From assembly GCA_036365145.1 (NCBI GenBank), contig JAEOAD010000004.1, forward strand, positions 49,258,001 to 49,322,000: a stretch of 64,000 nucleotides of DNA. Reading direction: 5' to 3'. The stretch's first letter is position 1. Every line of letters begins with the position of its first letter. The position numbers were made by a program, and so were the translations under genes. The notes below the pieces were generated by a model. That model saw nothing but the letters and a program-made list of their open reading frames with translations, made no database searches and had not been told where the DNA came from. Source of the stretch: Orientallactaga sibirica. Its lineage: Eukaryota > Chordata > Mammalia > Rodentia > Dipodidae. Shown piece after piece: positions 1-11,559 of this stretch.

Positions 1-1257
1 CTCTATGGGGAGTGTTTCAAGACATTATATTATGCCAGAAATTTTCATCATGAGAGCTTGGTATCATATTAAGCATTATATGTATTTAGGTATTATATTA
101 AGGATTGTGGAATATCATATTCCGCTGACATAGGAAGAGTAGGGTGAAATTTATTTAATTAAAATTTTTTAATAAAAGTGTTCTGTTAGCCTAAGGAAGG
201 TGTGCTCCACATCCCCATCATGAGATGCAATTCCTTGAGCGTTCCTTGAGTTGCTTCTCTCTCATTTAGCAAAGCGCCCTTGTCATAGGGCCTGCAGTTT
301 TAAAGGGATAAGAGGCAATGCAAATCAGGCAAAGTCTCGGTTTGTTTCCTTCACAAACTGAACCAAATGTTTTCTCCTATAAAACAAGAGCCCGGAGAGT
401 TGTCATTATTTGGTAGCACTGTATGGGGATTAGACGACTTCATGTTGTTTCCTTAAGTGCTTTTAAAATGGGTTAATGTGAACAAACATTACATTTCTCT
501 GTTGCCAGATGCCTTTGGGGAGGTAGAAATGAATAATTTTGGTGAAAATTGGGGAAACATCTGAGATAAGTGCTTCTTTTTGCCTGGATAGGGACAGGAC
601 ATAAGAGCCCTAATGCTCTGCAATTTGGAGGGGCTTCTGGGAAAGAGACTCATATTTTAAAAACTAAGTTTATGCTTTGCTTTGTAGGTGCTTATGCCAT
701 TGGGTATCACAGAAGGGATGTCCAATCAGAAAGCCCCAAAAGACAACATACAAGCAAGAGTAAATGTGTTCTCTTAAGTTCTCCTTGACCCAGGAGAAGA
801 AAACTAGAGCTATTTGAGGAACTTTTTGAGAATTTCTTTATTCCATATATTTCTCTTGAAACTATTTACAGTTTTTTTTTTTTTAATCACAACAGAAGTC
901 ACAAAACCCAATTGTGATGTGTTTCATGAAAATGATGCCACAAAATAAAAATCACAAAACCCCACAGTTCTGAAATGAAGGTTGTGTTTCTTAAATATAT
1001 TATTTTTTCCTAACAATAAGCATGTAAGAAAGATATTTGAAAAAATCCATCAAGTGGTCAAACTAATGAGTTGCTAGGGAAACACAATTCTCGAGTAAAT
1101 TAGTTCAGTCAGTTGTCTTTGCCTCAATCCTCAATAGGTGCCATCTCCTTTACTCCCGTGATCCTGATGGAGGATACAACTATTCTGTGGTCAATATACA
1201 CTCTGCTTTTGGCTTTTATTACAAAGTATAGAACCAACAGTGATTTTTATTACAACA
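1..1257. other. unassigned AT-rich DNA
   Basis: No gene or repeat could be recognised. The stretch is AT-rich with short T and A tracts, and its longest open frame (570-788, 72 codons) resembles no known protein and has no codon-like composition. Diverged old repeats may be present but are not visible by eye. Confidence 0.5.
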
Positions 1258-1612
1258 TCTGTTGTGATTTGAATGATTTGAATGCTTGTTCCCCAGCTGG
1301 CAGTGCTGTTTGGGGAGACTATAATCTTTGGGAGATGAGGCATAGCCGGTGGAAATAGTTCACTAGGAGCAGGATTTTGAAGATGATTCCTGGCCCTTCT
1401 GGATCTGGTTTTTTCCTGATCTACTATCAAGCGAGGAGCCTGTGCCACACATTCTCACTGCCATGAATTCCATCATGCCTTCCCCCCACCCCCTCCCCGC
1501 CCATGAGAGACTAAAATCCCATGAAACTGTCAGCCAAAATCAATCTTTCCTCCTTTTGGTTGTTTCTGTCAGGTAGTTTGGCATAGTAACAAACCAAGTG
1601 GTAAGAATTACT
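1258..1612 (+). mobile_element. MaLR-type solo LTR (ERVL-MaLR)
   Basis: The sequence has the layout of rodent MaLR LTRs (ORR1/MT relatives): a TGTGATTTGAATG start, a CCCCAGCTGGCAGTGCTGTTTGG block, a central ACCATGCC-like block, then GAAACTGTCAGCCAAAATCAATC, which holds a decayed polyadenylation signal, and a TTTCTGTCAGGTAGTTTGGCATAG end. There is no internal region on either side, so it is a solo LTR. The exact subfamily is not assigned. Confidence 0.7.
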
Positions 1613-1792
1613 GATGTTAAGAATGAAACCAATGTATAAAATCTTAGGAAATATGGAGTACCTAGCAAAGCAAAACTATCCATTTAACTTAAAGGAGCAG
1701 GAGATATGAGAATTTTCAGTGTGGGCTAAAAGTAACAGAATTTCAAATTGTATATATTCTATTATAAACCTGCTTATGTGTTCAAGGAGTCT

Positions 1793-2024
1793 TTTTATTT
1801 TATTTTAGACAGAGTGAGACAGAGAAAGAGAGAGAGAACTGGTGTACCAGGGCCTCAGCCACTGCAATCGAACTCCAGACACTTGTGCCACCTAGTGGGA
1901 ATGTGCGACCTTACACTTGCCTCACCTTTGTGCATTTGGCTTACGTGGCATCTTGAAAATCGAACATGGGTCCTCAGGCTTTGTAGGCAAGCGCCTTAAC
2001 TACTAAGCCATCTCTCCAGTCCTT
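1793..2024 (-). mobile_element. tRNA-derived SINE, jerboa DIP-like, long form
   Basis: On the minus strand the copy starts with a GGACTGGAGAGATGGCTTAG-type head that carries the Pol III A and B boxes, runs through the body and ends in a (TC)n tract and an A/T-rich tail, seen here as GAGAGA preceded by T-rich sequence. It is the long form, with an extra stretch of about 30 bases of GTGCGACCTTACACTTGCC type between head and body. Confidence 0.85.
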
Positions 2025-3185
2025 CAGTAGTCTTTTTTTAATCTCATATGAATGTAGCTGAAAGTCAAATATGCTTTCTCATTCATAATCTCATTTACCA
2101 AGACAGAATGGAGCAAACTTTGGAAACAATGAAGATTATAAAATTTTCCCAAAATGCTTAGGAATTAAACTTTTTCTGACGTTGAGCATATATTTGAAAA
2201 TAAAAGGAGGAATAAACAATTATAATTATCAAGAGAAACTAAATTCTTAAAAAATTCCCATTTCTTAGATCGTGAAAATAATAGATACCTGAGAACTTCA
2301 AGTATAGTCAGTAGAATATTTCTACACTGGTCATGTATTTGAGAAATTCTTTTCTCAGTCATGTCTGTTCTAAAGCCACTATGAAGAAAGCTAGTATCAC
2401 ACAAAATGAGGTTCATCATTCATGTCTCACGAGTTGTTAGTGATAGAGTCAAGACTAGAACTCAAGAAAATTCACCTTGAATCTGACACTCTCCCACTTT
2501 ACTGTGACCAGAGTGTCAGCCTTAACTGCGCTTCTCCCTCCAGTGGTATTCCAATGACTTCCTGGCCTTCTATAAATGCTAAATCATCTGAGATTCCTGC
2601 AAAGACTTTAGATATGTAAGAAACTATGCATCATGGTGGCTGAGTATCTTCCAGAGCCCTGAATGTTGGATCAGCCAGGTAATGAACCTACCAAATTGAA
2701 AACTGATAATTGCCCCCAATTATATTTTACCTAATTTTGGTAGCTGACTCATGGTAACCATTTCATGGTACCCTGTATTTTCCACCTTGTTAAGCATTAT
2801 GATTCCATTGATTCCAGAGTGAAATTAATGAAAGAGCAAGGGGGGGCATTTTACCAGGTGCATTTTGATGTGGAAAAACTGGTTTGTTTTCTTATGTATG
2901 CTCAATTATGTATGTTTAATGTAATGTCTATAACGAGGCACCAGTTACTATACTATATATGCCAGCCATTGTATTCCTGACAGGGAATTGAGTACAGATA
3001 AATGAAACCTTAAAAAGACTTCTAATTCCTGCATTTATACTTAATCTAGGAGCTGCAGCAAAAAGCAAAACATCTCACAAATGTGTAAATGCACTGAACT
3101 GTCATTGGAGTGTTCCACAGCTCCTTTTGACTTCAGCAAAGCATGTGGGTATTAACATAGGTAGATGTTGCAAAGGGAACTTTTT
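2025..3185. other. unassigned DNA
   Basis: No gene or repeat recognised. Short open frames at 2165-2419, 2422-2619 and 2765-2980 match no family I know and are treated as chance. Confidence 0.5.
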
Positions 3186-3336
3186 GTTTGTTTGTGTTTT
3201 TGTTTTTTGAGGTAGGGTCTCACTCTAGCTCAGGCTGACCTGGAATTTATTATGTAGTTTCAGGATGGCCTTGAACTCTTGTGACCCTCTGCCTCCCAAG
3301 TACTGGGATTAAAGGTGTGCGACACCATGCCGACTA
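3186..3336 (-). mobile_element. B1 SINE (7SL-derived)
   Basis: The plus strand shows the reverse complement of B1: a T-rich start, GAGGTAGGGTCTCACTCTAG, CAGGCTGACCTGGAA, TGGCCTTGAACTC, then CTGCCTCCCAAGTACTGGG and ATTAAAGGTGTGCGACACC. The GAGGTAGGGTCTC variant is shared by the other B1 copies in this window. Confidence 0.9.
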
Positions 3337-3569
3337 GAACTTTGTTTTTTAAACATGGAAGGCATATTTGTCAGAAATCTCCAGAGAAATAGAATCAATG
3401 AGAGGTGTGGTAGGATACATAATGCTGACAAGCCTGAAGATCTGCATTCACAAGCTGAAAGCCCAAATAAACAATGGCGCAGTTTTTGTGTTTAAAGGCC
3501 AGAGAATGAGAGGAGTTGATGTTGCATTTCAAATGTTTTCAAGAAAAAATTATTAACAAATTATACTCT

Positions 3570-4285
3570 TATTCCCTTGCCACTATTCCTGTTTCCCTGG
3601 AGCCCTCCTCTGTGGGTTTACGGGATTCACTGTGGGGTTGTGAAGGCCTCAACGGGGTAGTGGAGGGGACCATGCCTCAAGGTTTTCCTACCCACTCTGT
3701 AGCTCTTACAATCTTTCCACCTCCTCTTCTGCAATGTTCCCTGAGCCATGACAGGCTTGTTGGCAGTCTGATTTAGTGTTGAGTTCTTTGTAGCTTCTGG
3801 ATTTCTGCTTTGATAGGTTTTGCTTGATCACTATGTCTGCCACCATTACCCTGGAAGTAGTTGTCAGGCTAGTAGAAGAGCAGTATTCATGGCATCACTT
3901 CCACTGCACGTTCTCCTGGGCCCTGGCAGATGCAGAAGAGGGGCAAGGCTCGTGGTGGGCAATCAGTTATCTTCTTGTCTTATCAATGGATCTCAATTTG
4001 CCTCTGTTTTCTCTACTATCTGTAAAATAAAGCAGATTCTCCAACTAAAAGCAAGAGCAGCTTGGGTTAAAAAGGACATGCAATGTTATTGAGAGATTTT
4101 TGGTGTGCTAGCCCAGTCTTCTCCAGAGAGCAGGGACTTCTCTCTGAAGTATGAGTTTCCTGACTACGAGAATGTGTTTGGTTTCCAGCAACCAGGTGTG
4201 AGTTCTCGCCCACTGAGGGGACCTTATGTTCAAGCAGAAATAGTTGGTTACCTGCAGGGGCGATATGCCACCATTACACATGCAC
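3570..4285 (-). mobile_element. L1 3' UTR fragment, antisense
   Basis: This aligns by eye with the 3' UTR copies at 10098-11038, 14736-15945 and 21965-23480, sharing blocks such as CTCTTACAATCTTTCCACC, TTCTGCAATGTTCCCTGAGC and TTGGTTACC. It contains no ORF2 sequence. The junction at about 4285 with a sense-strand L1 makes a head-to-head pair. Both partners carry 3' sequence, so this is two insertions rather than one inverted (twin-primed) copy. Confidence 0.75.
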
Positions 4286-5880
4286 ACTGGAGAAAAGAGA
4301 GCATCTTCAACAAACAGTGCTGGAGAAATTGGATAACCACTTGTAGAAGAATGAATGAGACCTGCTTCTCTCAGCCTGCACAAAAGACAACTCTACATGG
4401 ATTAAGGACCTCAATGTAAGACCTGACACTACAAAACACCTAGGAGAAATAAAAACAGGGAGAACACTACACAATGTAGGAACAGGGAAAGGCTTCCTGA
4501 ATAAGGCCCAGGAGCACAAGAAATTAGATCAATGCTCAAACCACTAAGACCTCTTGAAACTAAAAAGCTACTGGACAGATAAGCAAAACATCAACAGAAT
4601 CAATAGACAACACACAGAAAGCCCAATCCAAAAATGGGGTAGAGATTTAAACAGAGAATTCTCAAAGAAAGAAACACAAATGGCCATTACACATTTAAGA
4701 AGATGTTCAACATCTTTAATAATCACAGAAATGTAAATTAAAACAATTATGAGATCTTATCTCACTCCAGTCAGGATTGCATTCATCAAAAAATTGAATA
4801 ACAACAAATGCTGGTGAGGCTGTAGGGAAAGAACACTTACCTCCTGCTGGCGGGAGTGCAAACTTCTACAACCACTATGGAAATCCATATGGAGACTACT
4901 GATAAAGGTGAAAATAGAGTTACCATTTGATCCAGCAATACCACTTCTGGTCATATTCCCTAAAGACTCCACTCTTTACCACAGAGATACTTGCTCAGCC
5001 ATGTTTGTCGCTGCTCTATTCATAGTAGCTAGGAACTGGAATCAGCCCAGATACTTATCAATTGATGAATGGATAATGAGGATGTGGTGCATGTACACAA
5101 TGGAGTTCTACTCGTTTTACTCATGGTAAGGAAACATGAAATAATGAAATTTGCAGGTAAATGGATGGAGTTGGAAAAAAGTCATTCTAAATAAGGTCAC
5201 ATAGGCACAGAAAGACAAACACCACATGGACTCTCTCATCTGTGCTTCCTAACTGGGATCAATTAAGATGAGTGCAAACAGTAGTCAGCAACAGAAATAT
5301 GGGCATAAAACTAGAATGAGTCCAGTAGTTAGAAGAACTGGGTGAGAGGAGAGGAGGAGTTACCCGACAAGTTAGGAGAGGGAGAATATTGGGGTGGGGC
5401 TTAGAGAAATAGAGGGTAGGGAGGGTGGGGAGGGAATTACACAAAAGTTAAGACAACATGAAGCAGTCCCATGGAAATCCTAATTCTGATGAGCATTTTA
5501 CAAGATATAGCTACCAACAAAAGGGGAAGGGAGACAGTCCAGACCAAAGGTGACAAAAGCTTAACCTTAAAACCACAGACTCTGGCCAGTAATCCCCCAG
5601 GCCCAGAGTTGGGTTGCCCACACAGTGAGCTATTGGCTAGAGAGACCCATGAGATCCCAAAAACAATGTAGATCATTACCAAGAACACTTGAAAACCTGC
5701 CAGAGCTAAAAGTTAAGACCCTATTGCTGAAGATACCACAGGCCCCAGTCACAGAACATCAGAAATCCATGTTGCAACCAAAAGGGAAACTAGTTCCCTC
5801 CTGGCTAGCCCTCATAGTGCTGGAGAGCCCTATTGGAGATGCTGGAAGAATACACTCACCAACTGCATGAATAAGTAGGG
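4286..5880 (+). mobile_element. 5'-truncated L1: ORF2 3' part plus 3' UTR
   Basis: The first ~960 bases decode in broken frames to the C-terminal part of L1 ORF2 (the region after the reverse transcriptase), with frames 4554-4736 and 4908-5129 as surviving pieces. The ORF2 end near 5250 is followed by a purine-rich 3' UTR containing a G-quadruplex motif, then by sequence homologous to 51774-52190 in the larger L1 of this window (shared CACAGTGAGYTRTTGGC block). Stops and frameshifts make it non-functional. Confidence 0.85.
5414..5434 (+). other. G-quadruplex motif in L1 3' UTR
   Basis: Five G runs in 21 bases with 1-2 base loops (G3-TA-G3-A-G3-T-G4-A-G3), lying about 160 bases after the end of ORF2. 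G-quadruplexes in this part of L1 elements are established for primate L1. Equivalents occur at 23282-23303 (minus strand) and 49216-49242 here. Confidence 0.75.
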
Positions 5881-5904
5881 GACTCTGCAGACTACGAAAT
5901 TAAA

Positions 5905-6127
5905 CATTTAAAAATTTTTTCTTTATTCATTTGCAAGGAGAGGGAGAGATGAATGGAAAGAGAGAGCGAAGAGAGAAAGGGCACACCAGGGCCTCTAGCC
6001 ACTGCAAACAAACTCCAGATTTATGCCCCACTTTGTGCATCTGGTTGTAAGTGGGTACAGGGGAATCAAACCTGGGTCACTAAGTTTTGTAGGCAAGCGC
6101 CTTAACTGCTAAGCCAACTTTCCAGCC
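5905..6127 (-). mobile_element. tRNA-derived SINE, DIP-like, short form
   Basis: Antisense copy: A/T-rich tail complement, GAGAGAG tract, GGGCACACCAGGGCCTCTAG, CCACTGCAAACAAACTCCAG, then AGGCAAGCGCCTTAACTGC at the tRNA-like head. It is moderately diverged. Confidence 0.85.
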
Positions 6128-6239
6128 TGATGGTGTATTTTAAATCTGAAGGCTAATTGACTCAAGACCCAGACAATGTTGCTCCTTGAAAGCATGGTAT
6201 ATATATCACATCCATATCTATATCTATCTATATGAATTC

Positions 6240-6540
6240 ACACTGTTTTTTTAGTCATAAAGAATAATGAAATCATGTCATTTATAGGAAAATGGATGGA
6301 ACATATTGAGCCCAGTTTGTCAGACAGAGAAAGTAACAAATATTTTCTCTCCTGGTTAAAACTGAAAATTAAATAAATCAAGATGGCTGAAAAACCAAGA
6401 TGTATTGCTAGGGAAGTAGAAAGAATAGGATGGAAGACAGCAGGGAAACAAGGGACCATAGAGGGAGGATATGATCAAAGCATAGTATGGAAATGGTATA
6501 AGGAGAGATATTACTTTGTAACTATTATCAATTGACTAAC
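6240..6540 (+). mobile_element. L1 fragment (ORF2 end and start of 3' UTR)
   Basis: The segment resembles the end of ORF2 in other copies (AAATCATGTCATTTATAGG, AAATGGATGGAACATATTG) and runs into a purine-rich 3' UTR. It is broken by stops and has no 5' part. A short ATATCT/ATCTATCT microsatellite (about 6196-6232) precedes it. Confidence 0.65.
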
Positions 6541-6544
6541 CATG

Positions 6545-6625
6545 ATTCTTTCTCTCTCTCTACCTGCCTGTTTCTGTATCTGTCTCTCTCAAATAAATAA
6601 ACAAATAATAAAAATATTTTTTTAA
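6545..6625 (+). mobile_element. SINE tail only (5'-truncated DIP-like SINE)
   Basis: A TTCTTTCTCTCTCTCTACC tract followed by CTCTCTCAAATAAATAAACA and an A-rich end matches the 3' tail of the tRNA SINE. No head or body is present, so this is a severely truncated copy. Confidence 0.6.
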
Positions 6626-6984
6626 AAAGATAGGAGACCCAGTAGTCCCCGCATGAGGAAGTCAGGCAGAGAGAAGGAGTTCTGTTACTCCACTGATGGT
6701 TCAGCCTGTTCTTCATGCTCATGGCTTGAGGCCCATCACAAGGAAACACAAGATGTTTCTTTCAGTTTACTATTTAAAATGTTAATCTCCTTCAGACATG
6801 TCCCCTAAGGCATGATTTGGATGATATTCCAGTCAATGTCTGGGTGACTGATGACCCAATCAAGAAGGCACATAAAATTTACCATCACAGAAGGTTATCT
6901 TTTGAAGTCATCTACCCATCTCTGCATCACACTGTCATTTGTAGAAGTTGACCAAGCTATTTTTTGACTCTGCTTTGCCTTCTG
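6626..6984. other. unassigned DNA
   Basis: No gene or repeat recognised between the SINE tail and the MLT1 LTR. Confidence 0.5.
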
Positions 6985-7262
6985 CACTTGTATGTAGGTC
7001 AGCCACAAAGTACCACAAACTAGGTGGCTTAAATCATAAAAATTCATTTTCTCACTCTTCTGAAAGCTACAATTCCAAGGTCAAAATGTCATCAGGACTG
7101 GTTCTGAGACTCTTCCTTGTGGTTGTTGTGGTTGGTGCTGTTGCTGGCAATCTTTGGCAATCCTTAGTTTATGAATGTATCATGCCAATCTCTGCTTTTA
7201 TCTTCAGTAATCTTATTCCCACATGTGTGTCTACATCCAAATTCACCCAATTTATAAGAACA
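6985..7262 (-). mobile_element. MLT1-like LTR fragment (old MaLR)
   Basis: The reverse complement reads like the 3' half of an MLT1 LTR: AGAGATTGGCATGATACATT, GATTGCCAGCAACAGCACC, GAATTTTTATGATTTAAGCC, then CACCTAGTTTGTGGTACTTT. MLT1 is shared by placental mammals, so this is an old insertion. The overlapping 108-codon open frame (6948-7274) is incidental. Confidence 0.75.
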
Positions 7263-7268
7263 TTCAAG

Positions 7269-7463
7269 GGCTGAAGAGATAGCTTAGTGGTTAAGGCACT
7301 TGCCTGCATAAACTAAGTAACCAGATTAAATTTTCCAGGTGCCATGTAAGCCAGATGCATAAGGTGATGCATGCATCTGGAGCTTGTTTGCAGTGGCTAG
7401 AGGCCCTCGTGTGCCCATTCTCTCTCTCTCTCTCATTCTGAATAAAAATTGAATAATAAAAGA
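7269..7463 (+). mobile_element. tRNA-derived SINE, DIP-like, short form
   Basis: A head of GGCTGAAGAGATAGCTTAGT type, a body with GTAAGCCAGATGCATAAGG and CTTGTTTGCAGTGGCTAGAG, and a (TC)n then ATAAAAATTGAATAATAAAA tail define a near full-length copy. Confidence 0.85.
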
Positions 7464-9914
7464 AAAAGAATATCCAACATTATTGGTTAAGGCCCAGTCT
7501 AATGTTCTTATTTTTAATTGAATAGGTCGTATTCTTCGGGCCCATGATGAGACAGAACACCATAATGGAAAAAGACATGACAGAGAAGTGATGCTCACCT
7601 CAAAACAGCTGGGAAGTAGAAGAGGCAACAGAAAAGGACTGGAGATCATATATATCCAGTGACATACTTCCTCCAAACAGGCCCTAACCCTTGGTTTTCA
7701 TTATGTCCCCATAATGCTATCAAGTTATAAATATACCAGTGGACAAACCCATTACCTATCCAATTATGATCAAGAAATTTCAGCTTCAAAGCACAGAATT
7801 TAGTTAAGAATCTGGTAAAAGCTATATGTAAAATAATTATGTAATTGATCATTCAAATCAGAACAGTTATTTCTCAATAAGATAAGGGCAATGATATGTT
7901 AAGCAAACTGGGTTGTATGGCCTGCCTTAGCTATGCAGACAAAATGTCAGGCATATTGATATTGAAAGTCCCCTTACTCTGTCTACCTCATTCTTTTATG
8001 TCAGCATCTGACTAGGGCTACATGTCATCAATCATGTCAATCATGAGAAGAAGCAAATCAAAGCTTTAAAACCAGAGCTGCTCAGCCTTGAAGCTCTGTG
8101 TCCTATGCCATTAGGTGTCACAACCATATTAAAGTCTCTCCATATTTTGTTCCAGCAGCTCTATCATCTCTCTATCTATCATCTTCTTCACGTCATCACA
8201 ATTGCAGTTAGAGAATGGTGTTCCTAGTAGTTCAATATTTGATTGACCCTCTAGGTCACTGGCCTCCTCATTAGCACAGACCATGCATCTTGGTCTTCAC
8301 TGTATCCGAAGTTGTTCATACTAGACTCTGATCATAAAATGTGCCATTGTCACCTGTTAATTGACATCAACTACACTTGTACAAATGTTTAATAAATGGT
8401 TATTAGGCAAATAAATGAGAGACAATGGTATACTACACTAAAATAAAACTTGTTAGCTCAATTTTCACATAATTATTTTATTAACCTTAGGGACACTCTA
8501 TTATATGTTTATGGGACAAGGAATCCTTAGACTACACACTGAATGTCACTACTGAGGGCAAAAAAGAAAAGACAAAGGTCCACATTTGATCTAATGTAGC
8601 AAAACCCTCTTTAAAAGCCCACCCCTGACTTATTACAAACATAGACCTCAATATAAATGATAAATGATTCTATAGCTACTATACTCTGATCTTTGTTTAA
8701 ACAACCAAACCTATAATCCTTTGGCCAGCTGGGGAGTTAATACCATAAAGAGTAGAGTGGGCTGTTTCTTCTATATTAGTCTAGACTATTTTAATATAGA
8801 CTAAAGGAGAAAATGCAACTAAAGACCCAGAAATGCTTCATTAACCATATAAATGGAAAAAGACATATTTTTTTGGGTAGGAGTTATGGTTGTTTCTTGG
8901 CTTTTAGAGCAGATTTGTTCGACTGTTTCACTTAGTCTAACAAATTATTTATGATGCCTGCTAGCCCCAGCAGGTAGATAAACCAGTGCAGAACCATGGA
9001 GGTTTTCTGAAAGGAAAGTGAAGTGGCCATAGAACGATCAACCTGAGAGTCATTGGGAAAGTGAACTAGAAAGGAGAGAGGTCAGTGATGGGACAGCTGG
9101 CCAGCTATAAAGCCACCACCATTAGATCCCATGAAAATTAATGAGGGACTAGATCAGTCTTGAGTGAGAGACGTGGATGCCAATGTCTCAATCTCTGTTA
9201 CAACTATGGTGATAGCTACCAAGTGCCACAACACAGAGCACACTCAGCTCTGCATATACACCTTCCTTCCTTATTATGATGTACTTTCAGAATTCTACCT
9301 GTTGATAGGGTCCACTGAGAAGATCAAGGATCATTTTAAGCTTTTCCCAAGAGCATCAAGGAGACTTCATTTTCCATTTTCCGTGACCTCCAAATCCTGA
9401 AGGGGATGTGGAAAATAAGACATGTTTGGCTATATCTTACCACTCCATAGGAAGAGCAGAGCAGAGCAGAGCAAAGAAAAGACAGTTGTCCCCCTCCAGG
9501 TTATCTGCCTTCCAGATCCTGGAAGGAAATAACATTTCATTGCCCTGTGTAGCTTCTGTGTGTTGGGATATCTTTTTCAAGGTTCTTGGAACTTGCCTTA
9601 GTTCTTCCTTCTTGAGAGTTGCAATGAAATATGGGAGAAAACATGTACTTAGTAAATGGAAGAATGCAATTAGCTAATATACAGAGTATCCAATTTGAAA
9701 GGTATGCCCTTTAAATGTTTTATTAGATGAGTTTAACTTACAATAATAAGAAATAATAAAAGATGAAAGGTTTAAAAATACAAATAAAACTCAGTGGAAA
9801 AAGTTAAACATATAGAAATATGCAAAACAAATACCACAACACTTTCAGTAGCATTACTAATCAGAAGAAGAACTATAGCTGGAAGTAAATTGGCACACAA
9901 TTCTTTTGTGTTAG
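7464..9914. other. unassigned AT-rich DNA
   Basis: About 2.4 kb with no recognised gene or repeat. The only local structure noticed is a short (GAGCA)n run at about 9444-9470. Open frames here (7326-7676, 7646-7852, 9164-9400, 9408-9677) are short and unrelated to known proteins as far as I can tell. Confidence 0.5.
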
Positions 9915-11114
9915 TATTATTATTTTATTATTGAGAGAGAGAAAGAGGCAGAGAGAGAGGGAGGGAAGAAAAAGAGAGAGAGAATAGGCACAGCAGGGCC
10001 TTTCAGCTGCTGTGAACTCCAGACACCTGTGTCCCTTGTGTGTGTGTACATTGCACACTTGCTTCACTTGCACCTGGCTATGTGGGATCTGGAGTTTTTA
10101 AATTTATTTTTATTAGTTATGGACATACTTCGTATGTAAACAACACATGTTGGTACCATCCTTTCCCTCAACCTTATCCCCCCTCCAAAGGGACCTTCCT
10201 TGATAGGGATGGAGGTCATCCCCATGGGGATTGTGGATCATGCATTGTGGGGGCAGCCATCAGTTATGGGGGAGAGGCAATGCCTCTGTGCATAATATCC
10301 CAACTTGTGGCTCTAACAATATTTCTGCTCCCTCTTCTGCAAAATTTTCTGAGCCACGTTAGGTGTGTTTTAAGTTTACTTCAGTGATGGGTTCTTAGGA
10401 GCCTCTGGATCTCTGGTTTGGTAGGTGCTGAGTGTCCTCAGTGTCTATTTCCTTCACCCTTGTGCTGATATCAGGTTCACAGAGAACACTCTTGCTCCTT
10501 TCCACAATTCCTCTGTGGTTTCAATTGAAGCCCTGGTGAACTGTGATGGATCATTTATGTCCTCAGGTTTTGCTCCTGTCTGAAAAAGAGAAGCAGATTC
10601 TCCAACAGAGAGTGAAGTCAGCACAAGTTAAATGGGATAAGCATGATTAATTTAGAGAGAATTTGATGGGTGTAGACCCTCTCATAGCCCAAGATTGGCG
10701 GGAGATTTGATCCAATTGATATTGGAGAGCAAAATCATTATCTGGATATGATTCTGACTTGTTTCCCACTTCCAGATATGGGTTCCTTTCTACTGAATGG
10801 ATCTGTTAGCCATTCCAAGAGCAGTTGGTTACCCACCATGGCTGTGTGCCACTATTGCATTTGTATGAGCATCATGTCAGTAGCTTAGACCTTGAGTTGC
10901 TCAGTCAGGTGTTGGACATTTTCCCTCGGTAGCTCATGTAGTACCTTCCAGCACTAGATGGGGACTGGTTCTCTTCCAGATTCCAGCCAGTTCTCTCCAT
11001 GTTCCATGCCGATAGCATATGATATCTTCAGCAGTAGGGACCTGGAGTTTAGAACATGTGTTCTTAGGCTTTGCACACTAGTGCCTTAACTGTTAAGCTG
11101 TCTCTTCAGCCCAG
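9915..11114 (-). mobile_element. tRNA-derived SINE (long form) split by an L1 insertion
   Basis: The tail and body of an antisense DIP-like SINE lie at 9915-10097 and its head at 11051-11114 (TTAGGCTTTGCACACTAGTG, CTTAACTGTTAAGC). The two parts are separated by an L1 3' UTR. A 12-base duplication, GAYCTGGAGTTT, lies at 10086-10097 and 11039-11050 on either side of the L1, with 11 of 12 bases matching. Joining the flanks restores an uninterrupted SINE. Confidence 0.85.
10098..11038 (-). mobile_element. L1 3' UTR, 5'-truncated, inserted in a SINE
   Basis: This antisense L1 insertion of about 940 bases consists of 3' UTR only. It begins on the plus strand with TTAAATTTATTTTTATTAG (the A-rich 3' end complement) and ACATGTTGGTACCATCC, and continues colinearly with 21965-22930. 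The flanking 12-base target duplications mark it as a complete retrotransposition event that was truncated within the 3' UTR. Confidence 0.85.
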
Positions 11115-11127
11115 GAATACACATCTT

Positions 11128-11384
11128 TTTCTTTTTTTATTTTTATTTATTTATTTTTTTGGAGAGAGTCAGAGAGAGAGAGAGAGAGAGAGAGAATGGG
11201 CATGCCAGCAGCATCTCAGCCGCTGTGAACGAAATCCAGATGCGTGTGCCTCCTCGTAGTCAAGCACAGCATTGCGCCCTTGCGTCGCTTTGCATCTGGC
11301 TAAATGTGGGACCTGGAGAATTGAATGGGCATTCTTAGGTTTAGAAGGTAGGCACCTTAACTGCTAAGCCATCTCTCCAGCCCA
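11128..11384 (-). mobile_element. tRNA-derived SINE, DIP-like, long form, with TSD
   Basis: A full-length antisense copy with a (GA)n tract, GGGCATGCCAGCAGCATC, the extra internal segment (AGTCAAGCACAGCATTGCGC) and the head AGCCATCTCTCCAGCCC. Target duplications AATACACATCTT (11116-11127) and AATACACTTCTT (11385-11396) differ at one base. Confidence 0.9.
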
Positions 11385-11559
11385 AATACACTTCTTAACA
11401 GAACATAATCAGAAATATCTAAATATCTAATGTCTAAAATATCTCATAAGTGCTCAGATGCTAACTTCAATTAATCTTGTATTTTTAAGTTTCAAACATA
11501 GCATAGATAGCATTTATTGAGATTTATTATAAATAAATTTTCTGCTGAAAGTACTATTT

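Noticed and set aside
7326..7676. 116-codon minus-strand open frame
   Set aside because: About a third of it is antisense SINE, and the rest has no recognisable homology or coding composition.
10050..10080. possible CRISPR-like or other prokaryotic repeat arrays anywhere in the window
   Set aside because: All regularly spaced repeats are microsatellites, a minisatellite or SINE parts, and the repeat content is clearly mammalian.
11128..11384. functional tRNA genes in the SINE heads
   Set aside because: The heads keep Pol III promoter boxes but do not form a complete tRNA with a paired acceptor stem, and they continue into SINE bodies and tails.
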